A DNA stretch of 64,000 nucleotides from Ascaphus truei. Its lineage: Eukaryota; Chordata; Amphibia; Anura; Ascaphidae. Shown one piece after another: positions 1 to 9,743 of this stretch. The position numbers were made by a program, and so were the translations under genes. The stretch lies in the NCBI GenBank assembly GCA_036426205.1, contig CM071568.1, forward strand, positions 115,345,504-115,409,503, given 5' to 3'. Every line of letters starts with the position of its first letter. Position 1 is the stretch's first letter. Under the pieces are notes generated by a model. It saw nothing but the letters and a program-made list of their open reading frames with translations, made no database searches and was not told where the DNA came from.

Positions 1-290
1 GGCAGCAGGCACCTCACTTCCGGCTCTCACTGCTGAGGTCCGCTGAACCTAATCCCGCCCCCACCCTCTGCTGTCAGACCAGCCTCCGCTCTCCTCTCTG
101 CCTGCATTCTGTGCTCTCTGCTGCCCCCCTGCTCTGATGGCCAAATCTGGAACAGCACAAAAAACGGGACATTTAAAAAAATGCGTGGCCGCCGGGACAG
201 CCATTAAAAAACAGGTACAGCCATTAAAAAACCGGGACTGTCCGGGACTGTCCCGCTAAAACGGGACACCTGGTCACCCTACCCTTATTT
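1..290. repeat. Possible DNA-transposon end (GTCCCG-rich terminus)
   Basis: The segment ends near 285 with repeated GGGACTGTCCCG-like palindromic words followed by GGTCACCCTA. That resembles the terminal region of a widespread class of vertebrate non-autonomous DNA transposons. The left end is outside the window or not visible, and no coding frame is present. Assignment rests on motif resemblance only. Confidence 0.3.
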
Positions 291-1046
291 ATATTTTACT
301 GAAAGTTGACTTCTCTCTGCACACCTTTTTGCTAGCATTCTTTACCACTTGAAGTAGTCCATGCACTAAAGTAATTTTGGAACAAAATTGATACAAAAGA
401 ATCTTAATTTTCTTTTTCTTTTTTTTTTGTGTCAATGTATAATGTTATTTGGGCCAGATGCACTAACGGCTATTCACTAAAGAGAAAACCTAATGTTAAC
501 TTAGAGTTAATCACTGAACTAGCATATGGATGCATTTCTACAGACGGTAGGGTTTCTCATATACAAATAATATACGTTTGATCTGTTATTCTAACATTGC
601 AGATGCACAATAGTCTGTTAACCGTAGCGCAGGGAAATAACTTTACACTAAATAAGTCACACCAATATTTGCCATCTCTCCCAGGCAGGACATCATTATC
701 CTAACATTATGTAAAAGAGCATTAAATAACATATTGCCTATGAAGCAATATAAAGCTTACACATATTAAAACAGTGTTAGCCTAATATATCCTTAGGTGT
801 AAGTGATGCACCTGCTCACAGGTGAATGTTTGTTGTAGTTTTTTATAGCCTAAAGCATAGTTTATTTATTTAATACAAAATACAACATCATGTTTAATGT
901 TTTGGTCAGTCACCAGGTGGGTATGCCTTGCCCTAATAAGCTTTATGTATTCAATATTTATCCATTCGTAGCAGCATTGGCTAGCAAGCTACAATCATAC
1001 CATGTTAAATTTATTAAGAATACTAGGCAATTAGTTCAAGACAAAG
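291..1046. other. No gene seen; AT-rich intergenic
   Basis: AT-rich sequence with short T-runs. I see no reading frame, structured repeat or recognisable transposon part here. Confidence 0.5.
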
Positions 1047-1822
1047 GTGGATTCCATTAATCAAGACTTCCCCTCTGTATCCTATTCACATTCTACATCT
1101 CTTCCTAACTCTCTTCTTGACTTCCTTATCTCCTTTTCCTCTATCACAGAGGAGGACGTGTCACTGCTGATCTCCTCTTATCCCTCTAACACTTGCCCTC
1201 TTTACCCAATTCCATCCCATCTCCTCAAAACTTCTTGCTTCTATTCTAACACCTACACACATATCCTCACACATATTTTCAACACCTCCTTCTACTCTGG
1301 TACCTTTCCCACCTCCAAGTATGCAAAAGTTATACCCTTACTCAAAATCAACAAGCTTGATCCTACCTTTCTCTGTAATTATTGCCCTGTCTCCCTCCTG
1401 CCTTTGACCTCTCTACTCCTTGAATGCATTGTGCTCTCTTGCTTACTGCATTTTCTCACCACCTACTCGTCCGCACTGCTCACCCCACTGAAACAGCCTC
1501 ACCAAAATAACTAATGACCTCTATGCTGCAAAAGACAAAGGTCATTACACTTTGCTCATATTACTTGACCTCTGTAGCCTTTGATACTGTGGCCAACCCT
1601 CTTCACCTTCACATTCTCCATACACTTGGTTTACGTAATACAGCTCTATCCTGGATTTCCTCTTACCTCTACCATCGTACTTTCAGGTTCTCGTTTGCTA
1701 ACCCCACCTCAGTTGATCTCTCTGTGGGCATACCTCAAGGGTCTGTCCTGGCACCTGTTCTATTTTCTCTTTACACACTCTCTCGGTCACCATATCACAT
1801 CGGTAAACCTGGTCGTGGTTGA
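1047..1822 (+). pseudogene. Decayed L2/CR1-type LINE reverse transcriptase fragment
   Basis: Two overlapping frames (1047-1514 and 1514-1822) read as one broken reverse transcriptase. The first frame has the region before the fingers (IFNTSFYSGTFPTSKYAKVI, then a degenerate NYxPxSLLP: NYCPVSLLP). The second has a degenerate catalytic block A (VAFDTVANPLHLHILHTLGL, where family members have a D before AFDTV) and the intact block B motif GIPQGSVLAPVLFSLYT. The YADD block and the endonuclease are absent, so the copy is truncated at both ends. The frame changes at 1514, with no single intact ORF. The family is L2/CR1/Rex1-like by motif; I cannot separate these clades by eye. Confidence 0.72.
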
Positions 1823-1968
1823 CTGCTTCTCCAAACAGGCACATTTCATCCCTCTGAAGAAACTTCTCTCTGCTCCTGAGCTGACAGACATTTGCATCAG
1901 GGAGATATTCTGCCTGCACGGCTTACCTGCCAAGATTGTCTTCGATAAGGGTTTACAAACCTATTTAT
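1801..1968 (+). pseudogene. Ty3-type (chromovirus) integrase core fragment
   Basis: In the frame of 1581-2006, residues around VVVDCFSKQAHFIPLKK match the first catalytic Asp block of Ty3-type integrases (usual form VVVDRFSKMAHFIP). About 40 residues later HGLPAKIVFDKGLQ matches the second Asp block (usual HGLPxxIVSDRGPQF). Only about 55 residues remain; the third catalytic Glu and the zinc-binding N-terminal domain are missing. The fragment follows the LINE reverse transcriptase directly, with the junction at about 1795-1805, so one retroelement scrap has landed in or been joined to another. It is non-functional. Confidence 0.75.
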
Positions 1969-2689
1969 TAGATAACATTTTTTTTAGTAAAACTTTATTT
2001 ATTTAGTTCATAAATTCATCTTCTTTGCTCGAAAGACTCAACCCAGAGTCCTCTGATGCCGCAAAATTGCATTGATGCTGTCTTTGACAGTCTTGAATTG
2101 TGCATTGCTCATTTTAAACGGCTTCTTCAGTTCGTCTATAATGACTCTCCTCAATTTGATGGGAATCCCCCTCTTCCTCTCGAGCCGTCAAAGTTTACTT
2201 GTTTGCACCACTGGGACTACTGCTGAAAACTGACATGGTGTTTGAAACTTAGCAGGGCAAACCGATGTGGCTGTCCTGCGCAGTTTGTTGCATATCTTGA
2301 CAGAGTTTCCATTAGTTTAACAGAAAGCAGGATGTCACCTACTGCATTCCCATGGATCATCTCTGGTCTTTGCCTCTGTGGTGCACCTTGGACAGAAGGC
2401 ACCGACTTTCCTGCAGGTCTCTCCCTCCGTCAAGGGGGTTCGTAGCCATAATTTCCTCCTTGGATGTTCTGTAACATCAGGGTTTAGCACAGAGACACAG
2501 AGGGTGTGGAGGGTGCCTCCAGATATCTTGCTCTCTCCTGCTACTTTGGGCCGAGAATAGATTAGAGACCCGCAATATCCATCTCCATTCTCTCTAAAAT
2601 GAGGCCCAACTTTGCTTCCATTCTGTCCCTGTATGGCTGCATTGGGGCGGTATTCAAAATCCACCGACAGTGCTAACATACGTCTTACC
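1969..2689. other. Unassigned sequence with short frames
   Basis: Several short opposing frames (for example 2335-2679 minus and 2242-2445 plus) lie here, but none has a recognisable domain. The stretch may be the flank of the element that carries the 42-bp repeats. I see no strong signal. Confidence 0.35.
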
Positions 2690-3010
2690 GAGCTGGATCT
2701 GGGACGAGATGAGCTGGGACTGGCTTGAGCTTTACTGGGTCCAGTGCAAGGTGAGCAGGGACATGGTTGAACTTTGCTTGTTCCATTGCCAAGTGAGCTG
2801 ATATCAGGTTGGGCTCAGCTGAATCCAGGGTGAGGTGAGCAAGGACAAGGTTAGGCTTTGCTTGGTCTGGTGCGAGGTGAGCTGGGACTAGCTTGAGCTT
2901 TCCTGTGTCCAGTGCGAGGTGAGCTGAGACTGGCTTAGGCTATGTTCGGTCCGGTGCGACTTGAGCTGGGACTGAGTTGGGCTGCTCTGGATCCAGGACA
3001 AGATGAGCAG
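2690..3010. repeat. 42-bp minisatellite, seven units
   Basis: Units begin with GAGC(T/A)(G/A)GGAC at 2711, 2753, 2795, 2837, 2879, 2921, 2963 and a partial at 3005: exactly 42 bp apart with no indels. A partial unit precedes 2711. Forty-two is a multiple of three, so in any frame each unit adds 14 codons. The units differ from each other by many substitutions, so the array is old. Confidence 0.85.
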
Positions 3011-3220
3011 AGTCCTTAGCTTGGAGCGATGGGAATGGGGGGTGCCACGTGCAGAAGCAGGTACCTTTACCCAAAAAAACTTGAGTGGAAAGGGTTTTGA
3101 CCATCTTCTTCTTTCTTCACGCATTTGTGGATTCTTCACCTTAGTAGTTTTGGGTGCTGTTCGGTTTTCTTTCCCTACTTTAGCCTTTTTGTTTTTTGGA
3201 GTTTCAGGTACAGCTGGCAT
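2888..3220 (-). CDS. Hypothetical basic protein overlapping the 42-bp repeats
   Basis: A 110-codon minus-strand frame. Its N-terminal half is very basic (KNKKAKVGKENRT, then MREERRRW) and its C-terminal half is the translation of the 42-bp repeats (repeating SQSQL / SH-T-like words). It could be the remains of a nucleic-acid-binding protein from a transposon, or chance. I do not recognise a family. The frame uses the repeat array as sequence, which favours a by-product over a conserved gene. Confidence 0.2.
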   Translation of the reverse strand: MPAVPETPKNKKAKVGKENRTAPKTTKVKNPQMREERRRWSKPFPLKFFWVKVPASARGTPHSHRSKLRTLLILSWIQSSPTQSQLKSHRTEHSLSQSQLTSHWTQESSS

Positions 3221-3451
3221 CTTTTGTTTCTCAGGATTTTGACTAGGACAGCAGCAGCAGTAAGCAGGTTTTTACGTCCATAGAATCTGGATCGATCCAT
3301 TGTTAAAGCACAAGATACAGTATCTGAAGAAACAAGAGAACAAGAGTTACCTCTGATCAAGATCAGTGAGTTTGGCTAAGCAATTTCTGTGAGCTTTTAT
3401 GTACAGTACCGCTGATCTCAAAAGGACAGCATTTGGCACCATGTATAAGAC

Positions 3452-3994
3452 GTGTTAAAGAAGTATTGGCCTATTCTTTTAAGAGATAACACTCTGGCAC
3501 AGGTACTTACCCCCACTCCGAATATAATTTTCACTAAGACTAACAATCTGAAATCTTTAGTAGCACCTAGTTGTCCACTGTCTAAGAAGAAATCTCATCC
3601 GTCTAATGCAGTAAATGGCTTTTTTACATGCACAAGGTGCACTGCCTGTATATATGGTAAGACAGGCACAATGTTTAAGTCTAATGTTACCTCAAAAATG
3701 TATTCAGTGAAATCCTTCATTAATTGCCATTCAGCATATGTAATCTATCTACTTACCTGTCCCTGTGGCCTACAGTATGTAGGGCGTACTGGGAGGTCCT
3801 TCCAAAGAAGAATCTACGCACACGTGTATAAAATCAAAAAGGGTCTAACAACCCATAGTGTGTCTAATCATTTTTTAATTTGCCACAATCAAGACCCCAG
3901 AGGTCTTTGTTGTCAGGCAATTGAAACTGCCACTACCAGTTTGAGGGGTGGGGGGGGGGGGGGGGCGATAACTCAACCAGATCTGCCGACGTGA
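3452..3994 (+). pseudogene. PLE C-terminal GIY-YIG endonuclease
   Basis: This is the last 180 codons of a PLE protein, whose GIY-YIG domain nicks target DNA for integration. Visible: a Cys cluster FTCTRCTAC at residues 58-66 and C92 before the domain (the zinc-binding linker typical of PLEs); VIYLLTCPCG at 97-106; the core QYVGRTGRS at 108-116; conserved Arg residues at 119-120; and a His at 124. The frame starts abruptly at KKYWPILL, a segment that in intact PLEs lies just after the reverse transcriptase, so the copy is 5'-truncated. After about residue 160 the frame runs into a poly-G tract at 3949-3965, where the real C-terminus is probably lost by slippage. Confidence 0.75.
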
Positions 3995-4543
3995 AGCGTT
4001 CTGGATTTATGAGCTTAGAACCCTCTCTCCAAACGGCTTGAATTTAGACTTTGTCTAGGGGTCTAAATAGAAAGGGTCTTTTGTATATGTGCCACTTTTT
4101 TTTTTTTTTCCGGATATTGATTATATTATTTTATTATTTTATTATATTTCTTTTTTTCCCTTCCGTTTCCCTTTTTGTTTTCCCTCCCCTTTTATTTTCC
4201 CTCATTTTTTTCCTTAACAGCTATCTATCTAGACCATTTAGATTATTCAATATTCCAACTATCTCTGATTATTCACAGTTTGCATTTATGACTGTATTAA
4301 TATTATTTACACTAGTATTTGTTATATTATGTCAAAATAATTTGTTTTTATTTTTATTGTCACTATCTCTTTTTTATAATGTTAGGTGTTTGTAAGTTTT
4401 GTATTTGTTTATATGTCTGTCCAAGTTCTAGTTTGTTTTGTCAGAAGCTGAATTTTAAACTTTATTGGATTCAATGTATGCCTGTCCAATCAGTGTCGAG
4501 TGAGGTGCATATAACAAGACTTCACCCCCACTAAACCATCCCA

Positions 4544-4575
4544 TGAGGAAGTGACGTCAGTCACGAAACACGTAG
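4544..4575 (+). ncRNA. Degenerate hammerhead-ribozyme motif of PLE
   Basis: TGAGGA, then a perfect hairpin GTGAC-GTCA-GTCAC (stem II), then GAAAC, ACG and TAGGG. It matches the hammerhead core CUGANGA / stem II / GAAA except that the first C of CUGANGA is A. It lies about 550 bp downstream of the GIY-YIG frame on the same strand, where PLE terminal repeats are known to carry hammerheads. The C-to-A change should strongly reduce or abolish cleavage. Confidence 0.5.
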
Positions 4576-5540
4576 GGTCAAAAGTCACGGCGCCTTGGAG
4601 AAAGCTGGCTGTGTGCAGCGTTTTGGATCTACCCAGCAGGATACGACATCATCGCAAGAGAAGCTGTGATCGATGAGTGTAGCTATGTGTGTCTTCCCCC
4701 CCCCCCCTCTGCATCCATCTTGGAACTTCCTGAGGTCGGAGTCAGTACACGACATACACCAGTGACACCACGCATCTGAGAGCTCACAGAGGACCCTCTT
4801 TGCTCCTGACACCTGTCCCAGCTTGGCGATCCCACGCTCATTTGTTCCGGTCCTGCTGTAAGTAGGGTTTTGGGTTTTAACCCCTTGATGATCCGCTGCA
4901 GCAGGCTCCTCTGTTTTAATAAATAGTTATTTATCTTCAGCTTTAGTGTTAAGTGTATGTTTTTTGTGGCTTGTTTTTTGTTGCTTGTTTCTTTTTAACT
5001 GATACAGGTTACACTATGATTTTCTTTTTTGTCTTTGTCCATATGCCACGGACCCCCTGATTGGAGATATTTCCCTGATTGGACCATTTGGAATCCTCTA
5101 CCCCCTTATTTGGACTCTATTTGGGACTTATTGGACATTATCTATACGGGCGCTGGTTTGTATCTGTTCCTTGTTGTGTTTCTGGTGTTGTTCATACCAG
5201 TGTTTTCCTGGCTGCCCTGCTAGTATTATTTTATTATTATTTTATTTTATTACTTGTCACATCCCCATTTCCAAGGGATTTCAGTGCCTAAAAGCACCTC
5301 CTCTTTGTGTTTCTTTTATGTACAGGACCGCTGATCTCAAAGGGGCAACATTTGTTGCTGGGCGGGGTTAAGTTTGTAAGGTGTCATATGTAGACGTATT
5401 CTTCCAGGCTTTTTGGGTTGGTGTTTTTTGTAGAATGGGTACTTCTCAATGATATACTCATAGATCTCAGATAGAGTTACACTCTTATCTGTCCCAACTT
5501 GAATTGTGCAATGTATTATATAGGTATATCTGCAAACCGG

Positions 5541-6166
5541 TGTAGGCGGATGCTCACAGAGGTATGCAAGGGAGACTGGTTATAGTGAAATTAAATAAGG
5601 CTTTTATTGTGCCTGTTTCATTAATATCAGGAAACCATCCAAACAAGGGGTAAACAAAGCTTCTATTCACTTGGGAGTATTTCTAGTGAAATACTATGCA
5701 ATCCACCACTCCCTTTAGATAAGCATGTCTCCCAGCCCCAAACATATAGCATGAAATGAACAGATATAAAAAGTCTTGTAAATTAAAGTCTTATCTGTTT
5801 GTAGTGGTTTGGAGGGAAAATCTTCTCTGTCCCTGGTTGTTCCCTTTTCCTCAGGGTGTGTCAGCGTTCAGGTTTAGAAGTTTCCTCTGTGTCTTGAAAG
5901 CAGCACTGCCGTTTCTTCTGAGATGCTCAAGACAACTGTCCCCATGTCAGTTTCACAAGTTGTGTGAGATTTAGGAACAATCTCTGCTCTGTCTCCAAGT
6001 TCAGCTCAGGGGTGAGCTAAGGAGTCTCCCTTCCTGTCTCAAAAGACAGGCTTTTCTAAGCAATCTAATCAGGCAGGTGGTGTTTGTTAATTGACTACCA
6101 GCAGTCAACCACCACACTGCTGGATTAGAGGCACATTCCCTGAACAGGGATAACTCCCCTGTTACA
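5541..6166 (-). repeat. 3' LTR of the coiled-coil LTR element
   Basis: On the plus strand it begins TGTAGGCGGATGCTCACAG and ends CTCCCCTGTTACA. It aligns with 9744-10368 over its whole length with scattered substitutions. A purine-rich tract (AACAGGGGAGG on the minus strand) lies immediately outside at 6167-6180, as expected for plus-strand priming. The element's last frame runs into this LTR and stops at 6125. Confidence 0.9.
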
Positions 6167-7051
6167 TACCTCCCCTGTTTGTGGGAAGCTCGGGCTTGCC
6201 ACGGCCAAAGCCCATCCTTCCACTCTCCTTCTAGATATCTCTGTGACTTTAATGAGAGTGGATGGAGGAAGAGAACCCTCAGTCCTGCTGGGATTGGAGC
6301 CCTTTCTCCAGTTTATTCGTGTCTCCTCCCGAAGGTGCATGAGATCAGCACGCCTCAGTCGCTCGAGGAGGACTTTTTCTAAGTATAGTCTTTTTGCTAC
6401 GTGCGCGGTCATGAGATTTCCCTCACGTCGGGTGCTCGTCTTATTGTAGGCATACTGTATGGCAGCAGTTGCAGAGCGTTTAAAAACAGCCCTTTGAGTT
6501 TTCTGCTCTAGAAGCTGTCTCTCTGCCCTTTCCCCACTCAATGGGGTTGCTAGTTCAGCCTCTTTGGGGTTAAGTTGCAATTCCACATCCACTTCCAGAG
6601 AATTTCCCATCTTTTCAGCTTCATCAGCTAAGGATTCTTCTGGTTTTGATTCAGCACGTGTACCTTCTTTTGTTGCCTGTTGGGTGGCTGAAGGTTTTGC
6701 TAGTGCTTGTTTAGGTGGTTCAAATTTTGCAACCTTGTCTTTCAGATGAGCGGTATTCCCAACTCTCACTGTACCCTTGTCTTCATGGGTTTTTGTGGCT
6801 GTGGGATAATGACGCTTAGTCAGGGTCAATAATTGTCCTTGTAGGACTGTAATCTCATCCGCGAGAGATCCCTGTTTTTTGAGTGCGTCTTGCAAGTCTC
6901 TTCTCAGGGAATTTATCTGCACGCTTTGCTTTCTCTGAGCTTGCTTCCACATTTTTATTGCATTGTGAAGCACTATGAATTTCTTTGCTCGGGCCACAGT
7001 TACTTGTTTTAGTTTCTGGACCTTCTTGTGCTCCCTTTTGTGCCGGGTCAC
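6125..7051 (-). pseudogene. C-terminal part of the coiled-coil protein
   Basis: A frame of 308 codons. It opens with a basic coiled coil (REHKKVQKLKQVTVARAKKF, then residues 33-80 rich in K/Q/L heptads), passes through an acidic, Ala/Glu-rich middle (about residues 100-180), and ends in an Arg-rich helix around LYLEKVLLERLRRADLMHLR (near residue 230). It continues the 7072-7359 frame after a frameshift near 7060, where the segment between the two is open in this frame. The stop lies inside the 3' LTR. I recognise no enzymatic domain. Confidence 0.6.
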
Positions 7052-7071
7052 CTGGGTTCTAAGCTTGGCCT

Positions 7072-7359
7072 CTAGCGATGCTTTGGTGAGGCTAGGGTAG
7101 CCTTCAGTTTCTCATGCTGCTTTGTGGGGACATACTGGGTCATCAGACGTTCCTGCAGCACTTGAATTTCTTTAACAGCCTGCAGATTGTCTTCCTGCAG
7201 AGTTCGCTGCTTTTCCTCGGCCTTCTCGAGGTGCGTACGCAGACCTTGCAGTTGGTTCTGCAGTCGGTGCTCTGCTTCAAACTTCTCACCTTCCAAAAGT
7301 CTATTTATTTCTTTAAGCTCATGCAGCTTTTCATTCTTTTTCTTGACGTCGTCTGTCAA
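7072..7359 (-). pseudogene. Middle segment of the coiled-coil protein
   Basis: Ninety-five codons of uninterrupted heptad pattern (KKKNEKLHELKEINRLLEG, then EEKQRTLQEDNLQAVKE). It joins the upstream frame (8306-7383) by a frameshift between about 7385 and 7360 and the downstream frame (7051-6125) by another near 7060. Coiled-coil periodicity is unbroken across both junctions, so these are recent lesions (or assembly indels) in one protein, not separate genes. Confidence 0.6.
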
Positions 7360-7382
7360 ATGAAAATTTTCTTCTTTGAGTT

Positions 7383-8306
7383 TTAATTTTTTCTTTTTAA
7401 TCTTAAATTTTCTCCTTTTTCAGTCTCTGTACTATTCAGGTCCTCCTTCCATTTATGCACATCTGCTTTGAGAATGACAGTCTCCTGGCGTGAGACTTCC
7501 TTCTCTAGGTTGAGGTTCTGAAGCTCCTTCTGAGAGACTTGGAGATCTGTATTAAGATTGACAATCGTTTCTTTAGAAATGTCCAGCTCCTCAGTGAGAC
7601 TGTGGAGTTCCTTTCTGGAAACTTCAAGGACTGTGCGGCAGCTGTTGGTCTCATGATGTGAGGCATCCAGTGCTCTGCGGAGTGTCTGAACCTCTTTCTG
7701 AGATACGTCCACCTCAGTCCGGACACTGTTGACCTCCTGTTGTGAGTCTTTCAGCTCTATGCGAAGAGTGTGAACCGCTTGCTGGAAGACTGTCATCTGC
7801 TTCAGTGCCTCCTCATACTTCCGCTTCAGCTTAGTCATCATTTTATCAGATTGGCTCTGCTTTTCATCCATGGCGGAAATAGTAGCGTTTGCAGTATCTA
7901 GCTCAGTCTTGAGATCGTCCAATTCTGTCCTGGCTGCAGAGTACATTGCGAGCACATATTCCTGTAGCTTCACGTTATTTTTCAGTAGCTCTGCGTAATC
8001 ATCTTTCTTTTGTTTCAATTGTTCACGGAGTATATCACAGTCACGCCTGGTATTTTTCAGGGCGTCTTCAGGGCTGGTCAAGGGTTCGTCACTCACTGGT
8101 TCCGGCTCTGCTTCCCTGGGATGACTGGTTGAGGGTTCCTCACTGTTGGCACCAGACAGACACTTCTTTGGGTTACCCGACTTCTGCCTTGGGCCCTCTG
8201 GATATTCGGTTAACCGTGGGATGAATTCTCCATTTTCTCTAGGCTGCAGGGCAACTCGGTCCCCCTTTTCCTCCACAGGATCTGCGGACGTGTCTGTTCC
8301 TTCCAC
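7383..8306 (-). pseudogene. Main coiled-coil segment of the LTR element's protein
   Basis: Three hundred and seven codons. Residues 1-85 are Pro/Glu/Ser-rich and disordered-looking; from about residue 86 (LKNTRRDCDILREQLKQKKD) to the end is a continuous coiled coil with internal repeats of the type VSQKEVxxLRxxLDxS (about residues 175-275). Length and composition resemble a structural or scaffold coiled coil, not a capsid. It could be a highly diverged gag or a host sequence captured by the element; no CCHC knuckle or major homology region is visible. It is in the same frame as 8834-8451, separated only by a TGA at 8453-8451. Confidence 0.65.
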
Positions 8307-8450
8307 GGTAAGTGAAGAACCGTTTTTGTTTTTCCGCCTTTTTGTTTTGGATGACTCCGTCCCATCAGGAATACTGGGGTCTCCTTCTTTATTTGATACT
8401 TTAGCAGCTACATTATATACGCCAGGCTTTTCTTGCAGTTGCTTTAGCTG

Positions 8451-8834
8451 TCAGAAATATTGAGTGATCTGCTGCTCCCGCTCTTTCTCTTGTCGACCAT
8501 ATTCGTCATCATAGAGAGCGGTCTTTTCTGTTTGTGCCGAGTTCAGGCACCCCCACCATTCTTGGGGTGTTTTGTGGATGTGACTCGGTTCGGGTTCCCC
8601 GTAAGAGATGTCTTCCTCCTTATTGGACTGGGAGGGCCACTTTTCTGTCGGGTAGGGTTCATTACAGGAACACTGCATCTTGTCCTCCATTTTGGGGCTC
8701 TCAGGTGTAGTTTTCTTCCTGACCTCAGGAGGCGCTATTGCAGCTGTTGCCACTGTATTTGCTAGAACCCCCAATTGTGGTAGTCCTACAGGTGGGCATA
8801 TTTTGCTTGAAGAGGTCGTAGCTCTCACAGGCAT
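8451..8834 (-). pseudogene. N-terminal part of the coiled-coil protein
   Basis: One hundred and twenty-seven codons ending at TGA (8453-8451). The residues after that stop (QLKQLQEKPG, then KTKRRKNKN) read on in the same frame into the 8306-7383 segment without any further stop, so the two are one ORF with a single premature stop. The N-terminus is low-complexity (VRATTSSSKICPPVGLPQLG), followed by an acidic stretch with WWGCLNSAQTEK and a short helix EYGRQEKEREQQITQYF. The ATG at 8834-8832 is the first in-frame Met of the open segment; I cannot confirm it as the true start. Confidence 0.55.
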
Positions 8835-8839
8835 CTCTG

Positions 8840-9723
8840 TAGACTTTTTCTTTCTTGGATAAGTTTTACAATATCAGCAGTACTGTGCACGCATTTTCTC
8901 TCATCAGGTATACAGGATGTGCAGTTGCTAGGTAAAAAAGTCTATTTGCTTTACACCATTTACTTGCTAGGTAAATCTCTCATTAGGTTTGCTGAATGTG
9001 TAGTTGCTAGGTAAAAACTTCTGTTTGCTTTATACCATTTACTTGCTGGGTGCAATCTCTGCTTCAGCCAAATAATGTGATTTTCTGCTTGAGTTCAGTC
9101 TCAACTTTGGGTATTATGACATTCACTCTTCACACTTTGGGATACCTTTTACACAGTTCAGCAATTCCTTTTTTTCTAGTAGGCAATTTTACCCTCAGCA
9201 CTTGTTTACTGAAAATTCCCCTGCTTCAGCACAGTCTTGCATCAATTTTCACATTTTTCTGCATATACTCCATTCACAACTGGTAGTCCTATGCGGTGTG
9301 GCAGCCTTTACTTGCAGAATCAGTACCGCTCATGGGTCACCATCTGTATTCACTGCTTCAGCTAAACATTTGAAAATAACAAACGCCTATCCCTTTCAAG
9401 GGCTAACTCACTTCTTGAACCCTGACTATGGCTGGAAGGCAACCCCCCTATTTCAATGACCATAGTACACTTTATTGTGATAGGCAAATAAGGTTTACCT
9501 GCTTCAGCAGTCTCTCTCTCTCTCCTCTTGGGATTGGGGAAAAGAGTCCATCTGTGGTTTTGTAAGTTTCAGTGCAGTGGTGTGTATCACTTTAACTCTG
9601 GTCTCTGCTGCATGAGATTTTTTTTTTTTTTTTAAGTTGCTCAGAATGTTTGTAGGCAAAAAGCATAAAAAAAATTTCACAGAAAAAATCTCCGGTCCTT
9701 TCTAACTTCAAAGACCACCTCTC
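8840..9723 (-). other. Leader of the coiled-coil LTR element, with an 80-bp tandem duplication
   Basis: A long noncoding leader lies between the primer site and the ORF. It contains two tandem copies of an 80-bp unit: GTTGCTAGGTAAAAA begins at 8923 and again at 9003. A leader of nearly 900 bp is long for an LTR element and would hold any packaging signal. Confidence 0.6.
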
Positions 9724-9741
9724 GTCCCACTTCGGACACCA
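9724..9741 (-). promoter_or_regulatory. Primer-binding site, tRNA-Leu type
   Basis: The minus strand reads TGGTGTCCGAAGTGGGAC, two bases inside the 5' LTR. The 3' end of vertebrate tRNA-Leu (CAA-type) is complementary to TGGTGTCAGAAGTGGGA, one mismatch from this. The position just inside the LTR and the TGG start fit minus-strand priming. Confidence 0.75.
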
Positions 9742-9743
9742 AA

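Larger units (their letters stand above)
3390..5365 (+). mobile_element. 5'-truncated Penelope-like element
   Basis: The body has the order expected of the 3' half of a PLE: the end of the ORF with GIY-YIG endonuclease (3452-3994), an AT-rich 3' region with long T runs (4080-4500), and a hammerhead-like motif (4544-4575) followed by a terminal segment. A word of about 50 bp (TTTATGTACAG, then ACCGCTGATCTCAAA) occurs near 3397-3440 and again near 5316-5360, bracketing the body. This may be partial terminal repeats (pLTRs) or a duplicated target. The reverse transcriptase domain is missing. Confidence 0.65.

Noticed and set aside
2711..3004. CRISPR-like array
   Set aside because: Units are contiguous and diverged without constant repeat/unique spacer alternation; it is a minisatellite in a eukaryotic genome.
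7114..8463. Plus-strand frames opposite the coiled-coil ORF
   Set aside because: Shadows of the minus-strand coding sequence; hydrophobic composition is the usual complement of Glu/Lys/Leu-rich codons.
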